A stretch of DNA of 64,000 nucleotides from JACKOB01 sp024234575 (GCA_051208035.1 JBPJFZ010000003.1:62001-126000); one strand, 5' to 3'; shown: positions 1-8,914, counted from the first letter of the stretch. A program made the numbers and translations. Notes: a model not told the origin generated them from the sequence alone.

Positions 1-507
1 GCCACTATTGGACGCTATATTCGTTACGGTTGCCACCATACCAAGCTATGTTTGGCTGACCCGGAAAACTCGGTATTCGCCGCATTTTTCGAGAATCGAA
101 ATCCAGATGTTAAGGTTAGGTGTTCATCCCGCATAGAAGGCATTGGTCGCCCCAGGGTCGAACCCTCGTTTAAGCCAGACGTTATTGATAGAGCAATAGT
201 GGTGAAAGACGCGGCGACTATTGCGGCTATGCGTGTGTTAGAAAAACTGATGAATCGAAAATGTGGTGGCTCGACGGGTACCAATCTTATCGCCACTTGG
301 CAGATCATGTCGGAAATGCAACAACGCGGTGAGGCCGGCTCTGTTGTAACACTGATTTGCGATGCAGGGGATCGTTATCTGGAAACCTACTATGATGATG
401 CCTGGGTAGCAAAACAGGGACTTGATTTAAAAGAGCCGGAGGCTGCCATCGAAGCCTTTATTGCAAAAGGCTCGCCGTTGCCATCTTGTTTACTGGCTGT
501 GAGCTGA
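1..507 (+). CDS. PLP-dependent cysteine synthase family protein, 3' part only
   Basis: The reading frame is open from base 1, so the 5' end lies outside the window; 168 residues are visible before the TGA at 505-507. The first residues, ATIGRYIRY, look like the glycine/threonine-rich phosphate-binding loop followed by IGRY seen in PLP-dependent cysteine synthases of the Cds1 group. Further on, GGSTGTN and LICDAGDRYLETYY resemble the C-terminal part of the fold-type II core. Such enzymes make cysteine from O-acetylserine or degrade cysteine to pyruvate, sulfide and ammonia; the visible part does not decide which. The lysine that binds PLP is outside the window. It converges with nhaD. Confidence 0.75.
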   Translation, partial: ATIGRYIRYGCHHTKLCLADPENSVFAAFFENRNPDVKVRCSSRIEGIGRPRVEPSFKPDVIDRAIVVKDAATIAAMRVLEKLMNRKCGGSTGTNLIATWQIMSEMQQRGEAGSVVTLICDAGDRYLETYYDDAWVAKQGLDLKEPEAAIEAFIAKGSPLPSCLLAVS

Positions 508-543
508 CGGTAAGACTTGCGGAAGTGCTTTGTGTCGTGGCGG

Positions 544-618
544 GTTGAGTATTAACCCAATAAGGGTGTTGCTAGCCATATTTTTAAAAAATCGCTAGCA
601 CGGCTCAACGGGTTAGCG
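544..618. terminator. Nested inverted repeat between convergent genes
   Basis: TGCTAGC (570-576) pairs with GCTAGCA (594-600). The loop contains T5 and A6 runs that can extend the pairing. An outer TAACCC near 553 can pair with GGGTTA near 611. It sits between the stop of the cysteine synthase-like gene and the stop of nhaD, so it probably ends transcription from either side. No long clean T-run follows the stem. Confidence 0.45.
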
Positions 619-631
619 GTTATTCGTTCTT

Positions 632-1885
632 TTATGCTGCTGCCAGCAGCAACGAGCTGAAATAAAACACTGCCACATAACCGATCGTATAGGAGGCCAA
701 AAGATATAGGCCGTAGCGAAGGTAACTACCAAAAGTAAGCCCTTCGATTTTGCTCATGGCAACAATACCGGCTGCAGAACCGATAATCAGCAGCGAACCA
801 CCGACACCTACCGCATAAGTCAGTCCAAGCCAGGCGGGGGAAGACATGCTAATGCCTGCTTTGAGTAAGGCTGCCGTTAGGGGCACGTTATCAATTGTGG
901 CAGACAGCATGCCCATTAAATAGTTCGCAGCAATGGGCGGTAATACTTCGTAGATGGATACCAGACTATCAAGTACGTGGATTTCTTTTAACATGCCTAC
1001 CAGCAGCAGTATGCCTAAGAAGAACAGTAGTGTTTCAAATTCGATAACACGAATATATTCCAGTATTGAGTCTTCATCCTGATCTTCATTGAAATACCTG
1101 GCAGTTAAGAACATTAGTGACATGCCAAACAAAAAAGTCAGTACGGGCGGGATCTGGTAAATAGCGTTACCAAAAATGGTCGCCATGATTGTGCCGAGAA
1201 AAATACCGGCAATGCATATATCGACTCTGCGCACTTCGGTGATATGCCGCTTTATGTGCACGGTTTCATTCATGCCCAAAGAAAGCATGGCGGCAAGTAA
1301 TAGCACCGCCGTAAGAGATGGGATTGCCAAGGTTAATAAGTCGGTAATACTGACCTTGCCCGCCAGAAATATCATCAGCGTTGTGACGTCGCCCGTAATG
1401 AGAGCAACGCCACCTGAGTTAACGGCAAATACTACCAGTGTTGCGAATCGAAGCGTTTTTTTCGGACTGAGGTTTAAAGATAGTATCAGGGTGACGGAAA
1501 CCAGTGTGGCGGTGATATTATCTGCCAGTGATGAAAAGATGAAACAGAATACGGCAGTAAGAAACAGTAGTGCTTTTTCACTGATTTGTTTTGGCAGAAA
1601 GAAGTAAATAAGGTTTTCGATCATGCCCTTTTTATTCAAATAGGCAACAAAGGTCATCGCTGCGACGAGGAATAGCCAAAGCCCCGCAATTTCGGCGATG
1701 TTTTCTCCCAGCCCGTTAATGACTTGTTGATGCTCGGCACCGTCGGGATGAAAAATAAACAGTAGCATCCAGGCCAGCGTACCCAGGAATAATGTGATCT
1801 TTGCTTTATTAATGTGGATAATGTCTTCAAGTACTACGCCCAGAAGCGCCAGAATTGCCAGGCAGATCAAAAAAATATTTAGCAT
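632..1885 (-). CDS. nhaD: Na+/H+ antiporter NhaD
   Basis: A 417-residue, very hydrophobic protein with about 11-12 membrane segments, starting MLNIFLICLAILALLGVVLE. The conserved core SSLADNITATLVSVT, the NSGGVALITGDVTTLMIF stretch and the later SATIDNVPLTAALL are typical of the NhaD branch of the ion transporter superfamily. NhaD exports Na+ (or Li+) in exchange for protons across the inner membrane and is common in marine and halophilic bacteria. The start has a good ribosome site, GGAGA, five bases ahead of the ATG. That site lies inside a small hairpin in a structured leader (separate entries). Convergent with the upstream cysteine synthase-like gene. Confidence 0.9.
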   Translation of the reverse strand: MLNIFLICLAILALLGVVLEDIIHINKAKITLFLGTLAWMLLFIFHPDGAEHQQVINGLGENIAEIAGLWLFLVAAMTFVAYLNKKGMIENLIYFFLPKQISEKALLFLTAVFCFIFSSLADNITATLVSVTLILSLNLSPKKTLRFATLVVFAVNSGGVALITGDVTTLMIFLAGKVSITDLLTLAIPSLTAVLLLAAMLSLGMNETVHIKRHITEVRRVDICIAGIFLGTIMATIFGNAIYQIPPVLTFLFGMSLMFLTARYFNEDQDEDSILEYIRVIEFETLLFFLGILLLVGMLKEIHVLDSLVSIYEVLPPIAANYLMGMLSATIDNVPLTAALLKAGISMSSPAWLGLTYAVGVGGSLLIIGSAAGIVAMSKIEGLTFGSYLRYGLYLLASYTIGYVAVFYFSSLLLAAA

Positions 1886-1890
1886 TGATT

Positions 1891-1904
1891 TCTCCTATGG
1901 GAGA
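1891..1904 (-). promoter_or_regulatory. Hairpin enclosing the nhaD ribosome-binding site
   Basis: Read on the minus strand, TCTCC-CATA-GGAGA forms a 5-bp stem with a 4-base loop. The GGAGA arm is the Shine-Dalgarno sequence of nhaD, so the folded form would block initiation. The stem is short, so the mechanism could be ligand-, ion- or temperature-dependent opening, or chance. Confidence 0.4.
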
Positions 1905-1924
1905 CCGGATGAAACTTTACGGCG

Positions 1925-1990
1925 ATGCCGCACCAAAATACGCTATGGCTGTTTTTGCCACTAAGATTAGTTTTTGGGTGCGGCATTATA
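1925..1990 (-). promoter_or_regulatory. Candidate nhaD promoter with 10-bp inverted repeat
   Basis: A perfect TATAAT reads on the minus strand at 1990-1985; no good -35 box lies 16-18 bases ahead of it. A perfect 10-bp inverted repeat, ATGCCGCACC (1925-1934) and GGTGCGGCAT (1977-1986), starts inside this -10 box and closes about 40 bases before the nhaD start. It can be an operator pair on DNA or, if transcription starts upstream of it, the base of an RNA leader structure. Confidence 0.4.
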
Positions 1991-2113
1991 GGCGCTATCA
2001 ATTAAGAAGAGAAAAGAAATATCAAGGTTGAAAAAGTGGTCGGCTTTTAGCAGTTTAAGCACGGTTTTAATCCTGTGCGTATTTAATTTAGCCAGGGTTT
2101 GATAAGTGTCGCT

Positions 2114-2548
2114 CTATGCTCTTTCTCGCAACAGGGCAACACTAAGCTTCACGAAATCTGATGAGGTGATAATACCAACCAGTCGGTTGCCATCTACAAC
2201 CGGCAGGCAGCCATGTTTGATTTTGATGAAATGCTCGCCCGCATCTAACAGAGGGGTGTCGGAAGTAATGGTGTTATCAACTGGTGCCATAAAGTCAACG
2301 ATCTTACGCTTTTTCTCCTGGTACTCTAATTCCTGAATGCCGAACTTGTTGGCAATATTAAAGGCTTCTTTGAGAATGGTTCTCTGGGAAATTAAACCCA
2401 AAAAGTTACCATTAACCGGATCAACAACAGGCACATGGCGAATACTATATTGCTTCATCACTTCTCTGGCAGATGCCAGGTTGTCTTCCGGCGTCAGGAT
2501 TACCATATCGGTGACCATTAAGTCGGCCGTTTTTGTGTACATAGTCAT
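2114..2548 (-). CDS. Paired CBS-domain protein
   Basis: 144 residues made almost entirely of two CBS motifs (about 8-60 and 82-140). The first reads DLMVTDMVILTPEDNLASAR and IRHVPVVDP; the second reads VDFMAPVDNTITSDTPLLDA and HGCLPVVDGNRLVGIITSSD. Paired CBS modules bind adenine nucleotides and usually regulate an enzyme or channel. As a stand-alone protein its partner is unknown. It lies upstream of nhaD on the same strand, about 230 bases away with an apparent promoter in between, so co-transcription is not certain. An ATG two codons in (2542) is an alternative start. Confidence 0.8.
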   Translation of the reverse strand: MTMYTKTADLMVTDMVILTPEDNLASAREVMKQYSIRHVPVVDPVNGNFLGLISQRTILKEAFNIANKFGIQELEYQEKKRKIVDFMAPVDNTITSDTPLLDAGEHFIKIKHGCLPVVDGNRLVGIITSSDFVKLSVALLRERA

Positions 2549-2658
2549 GAACGAATCATACCGCAGTCAATGTCATAGATTCTCATAAGTATAGACGAGA
2601 TTCTTTTTATTACCTGTTTCCCATTCCACTGTCTATTGCACTCACTATTTTGTGTCGA

Positions 2659-3561
2659 CTAGTGTCGACTTAGCCAGGCCAGCAGTAGTTTGCTTACCTC
2701 CTCAGGTTTCTCCATTTGTGGGAAGTGTCCGCAATTCAATGTGTGTAGGGCGACTTCGTCATGAAAGCTGGATGTGTCCAGTGAATTCCACAGCGATGAA
2801 TGAATACAACCATCGTTTTCACTTTTAATTAACATCGTAGGGGTGTGAATTTCCGCGTTGAGTAGCTGGCGTCCCTTTTTTGCAGCTGGAGAAAGCCCGT
2901 AGATGGCGCGGTAGTAGCCCAAGACTTCGGTTAAGGTTTGCTGATCGAACAAGGTGCGCTTTACACCGGCCAAATGTGTTGCGGGCACCTGCCAATGTGG
3001 GCTCCATAGCCGATAAAGCAAATCGATAAACTTTCCTTGCTGACTGCGAATAATTGCCTCAGAGATGCCTCGCAGTTGAAACAGCTGAATGTACCAGGAG
3101 GCAGGAAGATAGCTTAATGAGTGGCTGAGCACGCGTTTTAACGAGAGGTTGTAGGGAATGGTCAGTGACGTAAACGAGCGAAACATTGCTGGTGCTTTAC
3201 TAACGCAGGCGAACCCTGAAATTGCTCCCCAGTCATGGCCGACAAGGTGAACAGGCTTTGCCTGACCATAGTGCTGTCGAATCACCTCTATCATGCCTAT
3301 CAGTGCATCGGAAACCGCATCCATATCGTAGCCTTGTGGCAGCCGATTGCCGGCAGCATAGCCGGATAACGCCGGGCATACTACTGTGTAGCCCGCGTTT
3401 GATAAGGTCACCAGTTGTTCTCTAAAGCTATATAAGTTGTCAGGAAACCCGTGCAGGCAAATGACCAGATCGCCTGATGCCTTTGATACGAGTGCAGGAA
3501 ATTGAATGTTGCCGCTACTAAAATTCTTGATGCTGTCGTCATACTGATAAAACTTTGTCAT
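2659..3561 (-). CDS. Alpha/beta hydrolase, epoxide-hydrolase/dehalogenase type
   Basis: 300 residues with the alpha/beta hydrolase fold: oxyanion motif HGFPD near residue 37, nucleophile elbow VGHDWGA with Asp110 in the nucleophile position, and the C-terminal catalytic His near 279 in NCGHFPQMEKPEEV. An Asp nucleophile preceded by GH and followed by WG is the signature of epoxide hydrolases and haloalkane dehalogenases rather than Ser esterases. The substrate cannot be named. No signal peptide is visible, so it should be cytoplasmic. It stands alone, reading away from the solute-binding protein gene. Confidence 0.8.
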   Translation of the reverse strand: MTKFYQYDDSIKNFSSGNIQFPALVSKASGDLVICLHGFPDNLYSFREQLVTLSNAGYTVVCPALSGYAAGNRLPQGYDMDAVSDALIGMIEVIRQHYGQAKPVHLVGHDWGAISGFACVSKAPAMFRSFTSLTIPYNLSLKRVLSHSLSYLPASWYIQLFQLRGISEAIIRSQQGKFIDLLYRLWSPHWQVPATHLAGVKRTLFDQQTLTEVLGYYRAIYGLSPAAKKGRQLLNAEIHTPTMLIKSENDGCIHSSLWNSLDTSSFHDEVALHTLNCGHFPQMEKPEEVSKLLLAWLSRH

Positions 3562-3903
3562 TGTTCTTTAGCCCTCCGGATTAACGACCAAGTAAGCATA
3601 TGGCAGCTATTGTTAGTTAAAGTTTTTTAAAAAACAGTTTCATATAGCTAATGAGTATATGAGCTTTTTTACGCTTCTACAGTGTCTAAATATATCAGTC
3701 AGTTAAAGCTATTTTGGCAAAGTATGTCCGATAGTGCCGCAAGTGGCGCTTTTATTAATAACGTCTACGCTGATTAGACTAAAGTCTTAAACATGGTGAA
3801 TGTTAAAGATGGGAGAGAGGGCACGGATGCAGGACGTTAATTAACGGGTTGTCGTATGAAAAAAACAAATAGAAATGAAAACTTCGTGCAAAAAGGCGGA
3901 CGG
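3562..3903. other. Divergent intergenic region upstream of the solute-binding protein
   Basis: About 340 A+T-rich bases between divergent genes. It contains a 14-bp A/T palindrome (GTTTTTTAAAAAAC near 3620) and a perfect 12-bp palindrome, CGTTAATTAACG, at 3835-3846, about 57 bases before the chosen start of the next gene. No open frame or RNA gene could be supported. The second palindrome is an operator candidate only by position. Confidence 0.3.
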
Positions 3904-5619
3904 ATGAAAAAGAATGGTTTGGCGTTTTCGGTTGGCGCGTTAATGTTGGCGCATTCTCTTAGTGGTTATGCGGGCATGGACGAAGCGAAAACCTGGGTGG
4001 AAAACGAATTCCAGCCCTCGACGTTATCGAAAGATGAGCAGTTAAAAGAGATGGAATGGTTCGTTAAAGCCGCAGAGCCATTTAAAGGGATGGAGATAAA
4101 AGTTCTCTCCGAAATTATCGCCACCCATGAGTATGAATCCGGCACGTTAGCGAAAGCGTTTAGCGAGATCACCGGCATCAAACTCACCCATGAGATGATT
4201 CCTGAAGGGGATGTGGTTAGAACACTGGAAAAGCAGATGTACACCGGTGAAAACCTGTATGACGCTTATATCAATGACTCGGATCTTATTGGCACCCATG
4301 CGCGCTATGGACAGGTCGTTAACCTGACCGACTATATGGCGGGTGCTGGCAAAGATGTAACCTTACCAACGCTGGATATTCCCGATTTTATTGGTCTGGA
4401 GTTTACCACTGGTATGGATGGCAAGCTTTACCAATTGCCAGACCAGCAGTTTGCCAACCTGTATTGGTTTAGAGCGGACTGGTTTGAACGCCCGGATATC
4501 AAAGCGAAGTTTAAAGAGGCCTATGGCTATGAGTTAGGTGTGCCGGTGAACTGGTCTGCCTATGAAGACATCGCTGAATTCTTCACGAATAAAGTCGGAG
4601 AAATTGACGGCGTAAAAGTATACGGTCATATGGACTACGGTAAGAAAGACCCATCGTTAGGATGGCGTTTTACGGATGCCTGGTTGTCTATGGCTGGTGC
4701 CGGTGATAAAGGCTTGCCAAACGGCTCACCCGTTGATGAGTGGGGGATTCGCGTCGAAGATTGCCATCCTGTCGGTTCATCTGTCGAGCGTGGCGGTGCG
4801 ACGAACGGTCCTGCCGCGGTATACAGCGTAACCAAATACATCGAGTGGCTAGATAAGTATGCACCACCGGGATCGCGAGAAATGGACTTTGGTCAGGCAG
4901 GTGCCATTCCCAGTCAGGGCAATATTGCGCAGCAAATGTTCTGGTATACAGCCTTTACGGCCTCTATGACCAAAGAAGGCTTACCTGTGGTAAACGAAGA
5001 TGGCACGCCGAAGTGGCGCATGGCTCCCTCTCCACATGGTGCATACTGGGAAGAAGGCATGAAGTTGGGTTATCAGGATGCCGGGTCTTGGACGTTGCTG
5101 CAAAGCACGCCGGATGATCGTCGTAAAGCGGCCTGGTTGTATGCTCAGTTTGTTGTCTCCAAGACGGTTTCGTTAAAGAAAACGGTAACGGGGTTAACGC
5201 CTATTCGTGAGTCTGATATTCAGTCAGATACCATGACAGCTATGGCACCAAAACTGGGTGGTCTGGTCGAGTTTTATCGCAGCCCAGCCCGTAAGCAGTG
5301 GACTCCTACCGGTAATAACGTACCGGATTATCCAAAGCTCGCACCGCTCTGGTGGCAGAACATTGGTGATGCGTCTTCCGGTGCTAAAACACCTCAGGAG
5401 GCAATGGATTCGTTAGCGAAAGAGCAGGATAAAGTGCTTCGCGAAATCGAGAAGTCTGGCATCCAGAAAGTTTGTGAGCCAAGACTGGCAAGACGTTCTG
5501 ATCTGAAAGGGGCAGAGTACTGGTTAGCACAACCTGGCGCACCAAAGGCCAAACTCGACAACGAAAAGCCCACACCAGAAACTATTTCTTATGACAAGTT
5601 ATTGGAGTCTTGGAAATAA
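3904..5619 (+). CDS. ABC-type solute-binding protein, glycerol (GlpV)-like
   Basis: Family 1-type extracellular solute-binding protein. The start at 3904 gives 571 residues and a clean signal peptide (MKKNGLAFSVGALMLAHS, cleavage near GYA-GMDEA), with GGCGGA ahead of the ATG; a start at 3856 would add 16 polar residues ahead of it. Stretches such as THEYESGTLAKAFSEITGIK, YDAYINDSDLIGTHARYGQV, YQLPDQQFANLYWFRADWF and LGVPVNWSAYEDIAEFF match my memory of GlpV, the periplasmic glycerol-binding protein of rhizobial GlpSTPQV. No permease or ATPase gene is adjacent. The next gene is a chemoreceptor, so this protein may act mainly as a chemotaxis ligand carrier. The ligand is inferred. Confidence 0.75.
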   Translation: MKKNGLAFSVGALMLAHSLSGYAGMDEAKTWVENEFQPSTLSKDEQLKEMEWFVKAAEPFKGMEIKVLSEIIATHEYESGTLAKAFSEITGIKLTHEMIPEGDVVRTLEKQMYTGENLYDAYINDSDLIGTHARYGQVVNLTDYMAGAGKDVTLPTLDIPDFIGLEFTTGMDGKLYQLPDQQFANLYWFRADWFERPDIKAKFKEAYGYELGVPVNWSAYEDIAEFFTNKVGEIDGVKVYGHMDYGKKDPSLGWRFTDAWLSMAGAGDKGLPNGSPVDEWGIRVEDCHPVGSSVERGGATNGPAAVYSVTKYIEWLDKYAPPGSREMDFGQAGAIPSQGNIAQQMFWYTAFTASMTKEGLPVVNEDGTPKWRMAPSPHGAYWEEGMKLGYQDAGSWTLLQSTPDDRRKAAWLYAQFVVSKTVSLKKTVTGLTPIRESDIQSDTMTAMAPKLGGLVEFYRSPARKQWTPTGNNVPDYPKLAPLWWQNIGDASSGAKTPQEAMDSLAKEQDKVLREIEKSGIQKVCEPRLARRSDLKGAEYWLAQPGAPKAKLDNEKPTPETISYDKLLESWK

Positions 5620-5642
5620 AGTTCAGGTGTCATGAACGATTC

Positions 5643-5670
5643 AAGCCCCCCGCATACGCGTGTGGGGCTT
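5643..5670 (+). terminator. GC-rich hairpin between binding protein and chemoreceptor genes
   Basis: AAGCCCC (5643-5649) pairs with GGGGCTT (5664-5670), with an inner CGC-ATAC-GCG. It starts 24 bases after the stop of the solute-binding protein. There is no T-run after the stem, so it may be a partial terminator or an mRNA stabiliser that gives uneven expression of the two genes. Confidence 0.4.
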
Positions 5671-5692
5671 CTCGTGTATTTGGGAGAGTAGT

Positions 5693-7693
5693 ATGCGTTT
5701 GAGTGTGGGACTAAAAATTGGTGGGGGCTTTTTCCTCGTGACCCTGATGCTGGTTTTGGCGGGAGGCATCGGATTTAATGGTGCAGTAAAGCTCGGTGGT
5801 GCCGTCGATTATTTTGCGAATAATGCCTGGTCTTCAGGGGGCGGGGCATCAGCGCTTATTTCGTCTGTGCAAAAGCAGGCAACCTTGATGGGAACGGTTA
5901 CCAGCGGCGTCACACCGTTAACCGCTGATGAATCCAATGCGTTAAAAAAGGCTAACGAAGAGGCACACGCTGCCGTTGCGACCTTGTCAAAAGCTGGAGT
6001 AGTCTCGGCGGAGCAGATCGACAAGCTAAATATTCTTTACGCAGATTATCAAACCGCACAACAAACACTGGTGGCGCACCATACCGAATATGCTAAAAAG
6101 CGAATCGCCGCTTTTGATGAATTTGCGAAGTTTCAGGCTTATATGAAAGTGCTGGAATTTTATTCGAATAATATTTACCGCCTTCCCAATGTGGATCAGA
6201 GTGACAAGTTTTCGCTCATTACCTCTTTCTTTAAGAACAAACTGGCTCTGCAGACCCGCTTCTATTACATGCAGCGCTTTCTTGGTGGCGATGCCCGGGA
6301 TGAGATGCTGAATGAGCTCGGTGGTGCGTTGGAAGATCTTTTAGATGAGTCAGAAACACTCACCGAGCAGGAATTAATGGAAGCAGAGATACGCAGCGGC
6401 GAGTTTTCTGGAAATAGTTACGCCGCCTTACTTACTAAAAATATTAAGGCCCATCAGACATCTTTTGAGACCCTGGTTACCGCCTACGATCAATTTCGCG
6501 CCACGCAAAAAGTATATGACTCGGTAAAACGCAAGACCCTCTCTCAGGTTGATGGCTTCGTGACCCAGGTCGGCGAAATTGTTGAGAAAGAAGCGGCCCA
6601 GTCTAAGGAGACCACCAGCGGTGTTTACACAGCCACTATTGTTTCTATCATTATTGGTGTGCTTATCGCCGTTGCTGCAACCTTCTTTTGTGTCATGACC
6701 GTCGTGAAACCTATTATTGCCGCCGGTATTCGTATGCGGGATATCGCCACCGGAGATGGTGATTTGACACTAACGCTACCGGTAAATGGAAACGATGAAA
6801 TTGCCTATATGGGTAAAAATTTCAATTTGTTCGTGTCGAAGATTAGAGACATTATTATATCAACTTTCAAAATATCCGAGCGTCTGGAAAAGTCCGCCAT
6901 TGAGTTGCAGGGTCTTTCGAATGCCACCACGCGAGCGGCTTCAGAGCAGCAAAGTGGCAGCCAGCAGATAGCAACGGCTCTCTACGAAATGACGACTTCA
7001 TTTCAAGAGGTGGCGCGCAATGCCGCCAGTGCCGAAGAAACTACCAACGTGGCCAATGAGAGTGTGAAATTGAGCCAGGCGGCGGTGAACAGCAACCGCG
7101 ACTCTATCCACCGGCTGTCCCAGGATATTGGTGCCGCTAAGAGTGTGATATCGCAATTGGCGGATGAGAGCCAATCGGTTGCAGGTATACTGAATGTCAT
7201 CCGAGGTATTGCTGAACAAACGAATCTGCTGGCCCTTAATGCGGCTATTGAAGCGGCAAGAGCCGGAGAGCAGGGGCGCGGCTTTGCAGTCGTTGCTGAT
7301 GAGGTTCGTACCTTGGCGCAGAAAACCCAGCAGTCCACCAGTGAGATACAGGATGTAATAGAAGGTTTGCAGGGCAAATCCAGCGAGGCGGTTTCGGTAA
7401 TTGAGAATAGCTCGAAAAGAGCCGAAGCCAGTGTTGGTTTTGCGGGCGAGGTGACCGAACAGCTATCGAAAGTAAGCAGTGCCGTGCAGGCCGTGTTCGA
7501 GATGAATGCGCAGATCGCTGCTGCAGCCGAAGAGCAGGCGGCGGTTGCCGAAGATATTAATAAAAACGTCACGCATATCAGCGATGTGTCCGAGCAGACT
7601 TCTGCTGACGCCCATGCCGCGCTGAATGCAAGCGATGATGTGCATTCATTGGTGACCGACCTTTCTAAGTTGGTGCATCAATTTAAGGTATAG
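5693..7693 (+). CDS. Methyl-accepting chemotaxis protein
   Basis: 666 residues from the ATG at 5693, which has GGGAGAG ahead of it; an upstream start at 5660 would put polar residues before the first membrane helix. Order: membrane helix (about 6-26), roughly 280-residue periplasmic sensor domain of helical type, second membrane helix (about 312-338, IVSIIIGVLIAVAATFF), HAMP domain, then a long coiled-coil signalling domain. The hairpin tip GIAEQTNLLALNAAIEAARA (about 504 onward) is the conserved CheA/CheW contact. The gene follows an orphan binding protein by 73 bases, which suggests that the two sense the same solute. The tail has no CheR-docking pentapeptide that I can see. Confidence 0.93.
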   Translation: MRLSVGLKIGGGFFLVTLMLVLAGGIGFNGAVKLGGAVDYFANNAWSSGGGASALISSVQKQATLMGTVTSGVTPLTADESNALKKANEEAHAAVATLSKAGVVSAEQIDKLNILYADYQTAQQTLVAHHTEYAKKRIAAFDEFAKFQAYMKVLEFYSNNIYRLPNVDQSDKFSLITSFFKNKLALQTRFYYMQRFLGGDARDEMLNELGGALEDLLDESETLTEQELMEAEIRSGEFSGNSYAALLTKNIKAHQTSFETLVTAYDQFRATQKVYDSVKRKTLSQVDGFVTQVGEIVEKEAAQSKETTSGVYTATIVSIIIGVLIAVAATFFCVMTVVKPIIAAGIRMRDIATGDGDLTLTLPVNGNDEIAYMGKNFNLFVSKIRDIIISTFKISERLEKSAIELQGLSNATTRAASEQQSGSQQIATALYEMTTSFQEVARNAASAEETTNVANESVKLSQAAVNSNRDSIHRLSQDIGAAKSVISQLADESQSVAGILNVIRGIAEQTNLLALNAAIEAARAGEQGRGFAVVADEVRTLAQKTQQSTSEIQDVIEGLQGKSSEAVSVIENSSKRAEASVGFAGEVTEQLSKVSSAVQAVFEMNAQIAAAAEEQAAVAEDINKNVTHISDVSEQTSADAHAALNASDDVHSLVTDLSKLVHQFKV

Positions 7694-7706
7694 CCACTCT
7701 GTACAT

Positions 7707-7728
7707 GGGGGCTCATGCCCCCGTTTTT
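7707..7728. terminator. Rho-independent terminator between convergent genes
   Basis: GGGGGC (7707-7712), loop TCAT, GCCCCC (7717-7722), then G and five T. It lies 14 bases after the chemoreceptor stop and just outside the stop of the minus-strand diiron protein. The T-run serves the plus-strand gene. Confidence 0.85.
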
Positions 7729-7735
7729 CGGCAGT

Positions 7736-8914
7736 TCAGACCAAGTCCGCGACCAGATCAGCCTCTGTGAGTTGGCTGGCGTTTTTGCCACCTCTAAATT
7801 GCCATAGGCCGGCAGATTCGTAATACCCCTTTACCCTTGGCGTCAGCAGGCCGATATATTCCAGGTTGGGAATTAAACGCTTAAACATCAGTGAGCGGAA
7901 GCGTTGCATGGCCGGTGATTTAAGGATGAACTCGTTCCATTGGCGGCGTGTCATCAATCCTTCGTAATTTTCTTCATAGACTTCGTGACCCATAAAACGG
8001 TTACGCATCAGCAGTGCTACCTCGAAGGCCCAGTCTTCGCGCTCGCGTTTTTCCGCTGCGGTGAGTTCTTTGCTGAAGTGCTCCCGCAAAGCCAGAACAC
8101 CATAGTGCACATGCCTTGCTTCATCCTGAATAACATAGCGCAGCAGATTTTTTAAGAGAGGCTCCTGGGTGTTGTTGTGCAATGTGCTGAAGGCACCCAG
8201 GGCCAGGCCCTCTATCATTATTTGCATGCCAAGAAATTTAATGTCCCAGCGGGAGTCTGTAAGCAAATCGTCGATAATGACGAACAGGTTGTCGTTAATT
8301 TGATAGGTCTTCTCAAGTTTTGTGTCGAGATAGCGCAAGAAAACTTCCAGATGACGGCCTTCATCCATAACCTGTGTGGCGCCGTACAGCTTTCCATCCA
8401 TCCACTTAACGCACTCCGTTACCTGTGCAGAGGCATACAGTGCACCCTGTTCACCGTGCATAAACTGGCTTAGAAACCAGCAAACCATATTGTAGTTTGC
8501 TGCTGCCATTTCTTTTTTATTCAGCTTGATGCCGTATTCACGTAAGCCTTCAAAGGGTAAAAAGTCCGCATTAACGATAGGTATTTCCGGGTTCATGGGG
8601 TCGACCTGAGTTGACCAGTCGAGATCCCTGTCTCCGTCCCACTGATTGGCAACTGCGCGCCTGTATAGCTCGTTCATTTCCGGAAAGTCGAGCCCGTACT
8701 TCAGGTCAAAGTGGACATCGTGGCTTGCCGTCATTTTTACACTGTCGTGATGTTTTCCCTGACGCATGAAAAGCCCTCTCACCGCAGATGGGGCCATTGA
8801 TGCTGCAACCTTGGGGCTTTTTAATTGCATCATTACCGATACATTTTCTAGGGTGGCTTCGACTCGGTTGCGGGCAGGCCCTGGGATACCATCCAACATT
8901 TTATTTAGTAGCAT
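7736..8914 (-). CDS. Ferritin-like diiron protein (putative oxygenase/desaturase-type)
   Basis: 392 residues from the ATG at 8914, chosen because GGAG lies six bases ahead; an upstream ATG at 8977 overlaps the preceding gene and lacks such a site. Iron-ligand pattern of a ferritin-like four-helix bundle: Glu in FMHGEQGALY (about 155), EGRH (about 185-188), Glu in MIEGLALGAF (about 235) and EARH (about 265-268), giving two ExxH motifs. These are typical of diiron oxidases and desaturase-like proteins. The gene is downstream of an NAD(P)H/2Fe-2S reductase that could supply electrons. The substrate is unknown; a long acyl chain or lipid is plausible from the genomic setting. Confidence 0.75.
   Translation of the reverse strand: MLLNKMLDGIPGPARNRVEATLENVSVMMQLKSPKVAASMAPSAVRGLFMRQGKHHDSVKMTASHDVHFDLKYGLDFPEMNELYRRAVANQWDGDRDLDWSTQVDPMNPEIPIVNADFLPFEGLREYGIKLNKKEMAAANYNMVCWFLSQFMHGEQGALYASAQVTECVKWMDGKLYGATQVMDEGRHLEVFLRYLDTKLEKTYQINDNLFVIIDDLLTDSRWDIKFLGMQIMIEGLALGAFSTLHNNTQEPLLKNLLRYVIQDEARHVHYGVLALREHFSKELTAAEKREREDWAFEVALLMRNRFMGHEVYEENYEGLMTRRQWNEFILKSPAMQRFRSLMFKRLIPNLEYIGLLTPRVKGYYESAGLWQFRGGKNASQLTEADLVADLV

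Noticed and set aside
3856..3903. Upstream start for the solute-binding protein
   Set aside because: It would add 16 polar residues before a perfectly formed signal peptide.
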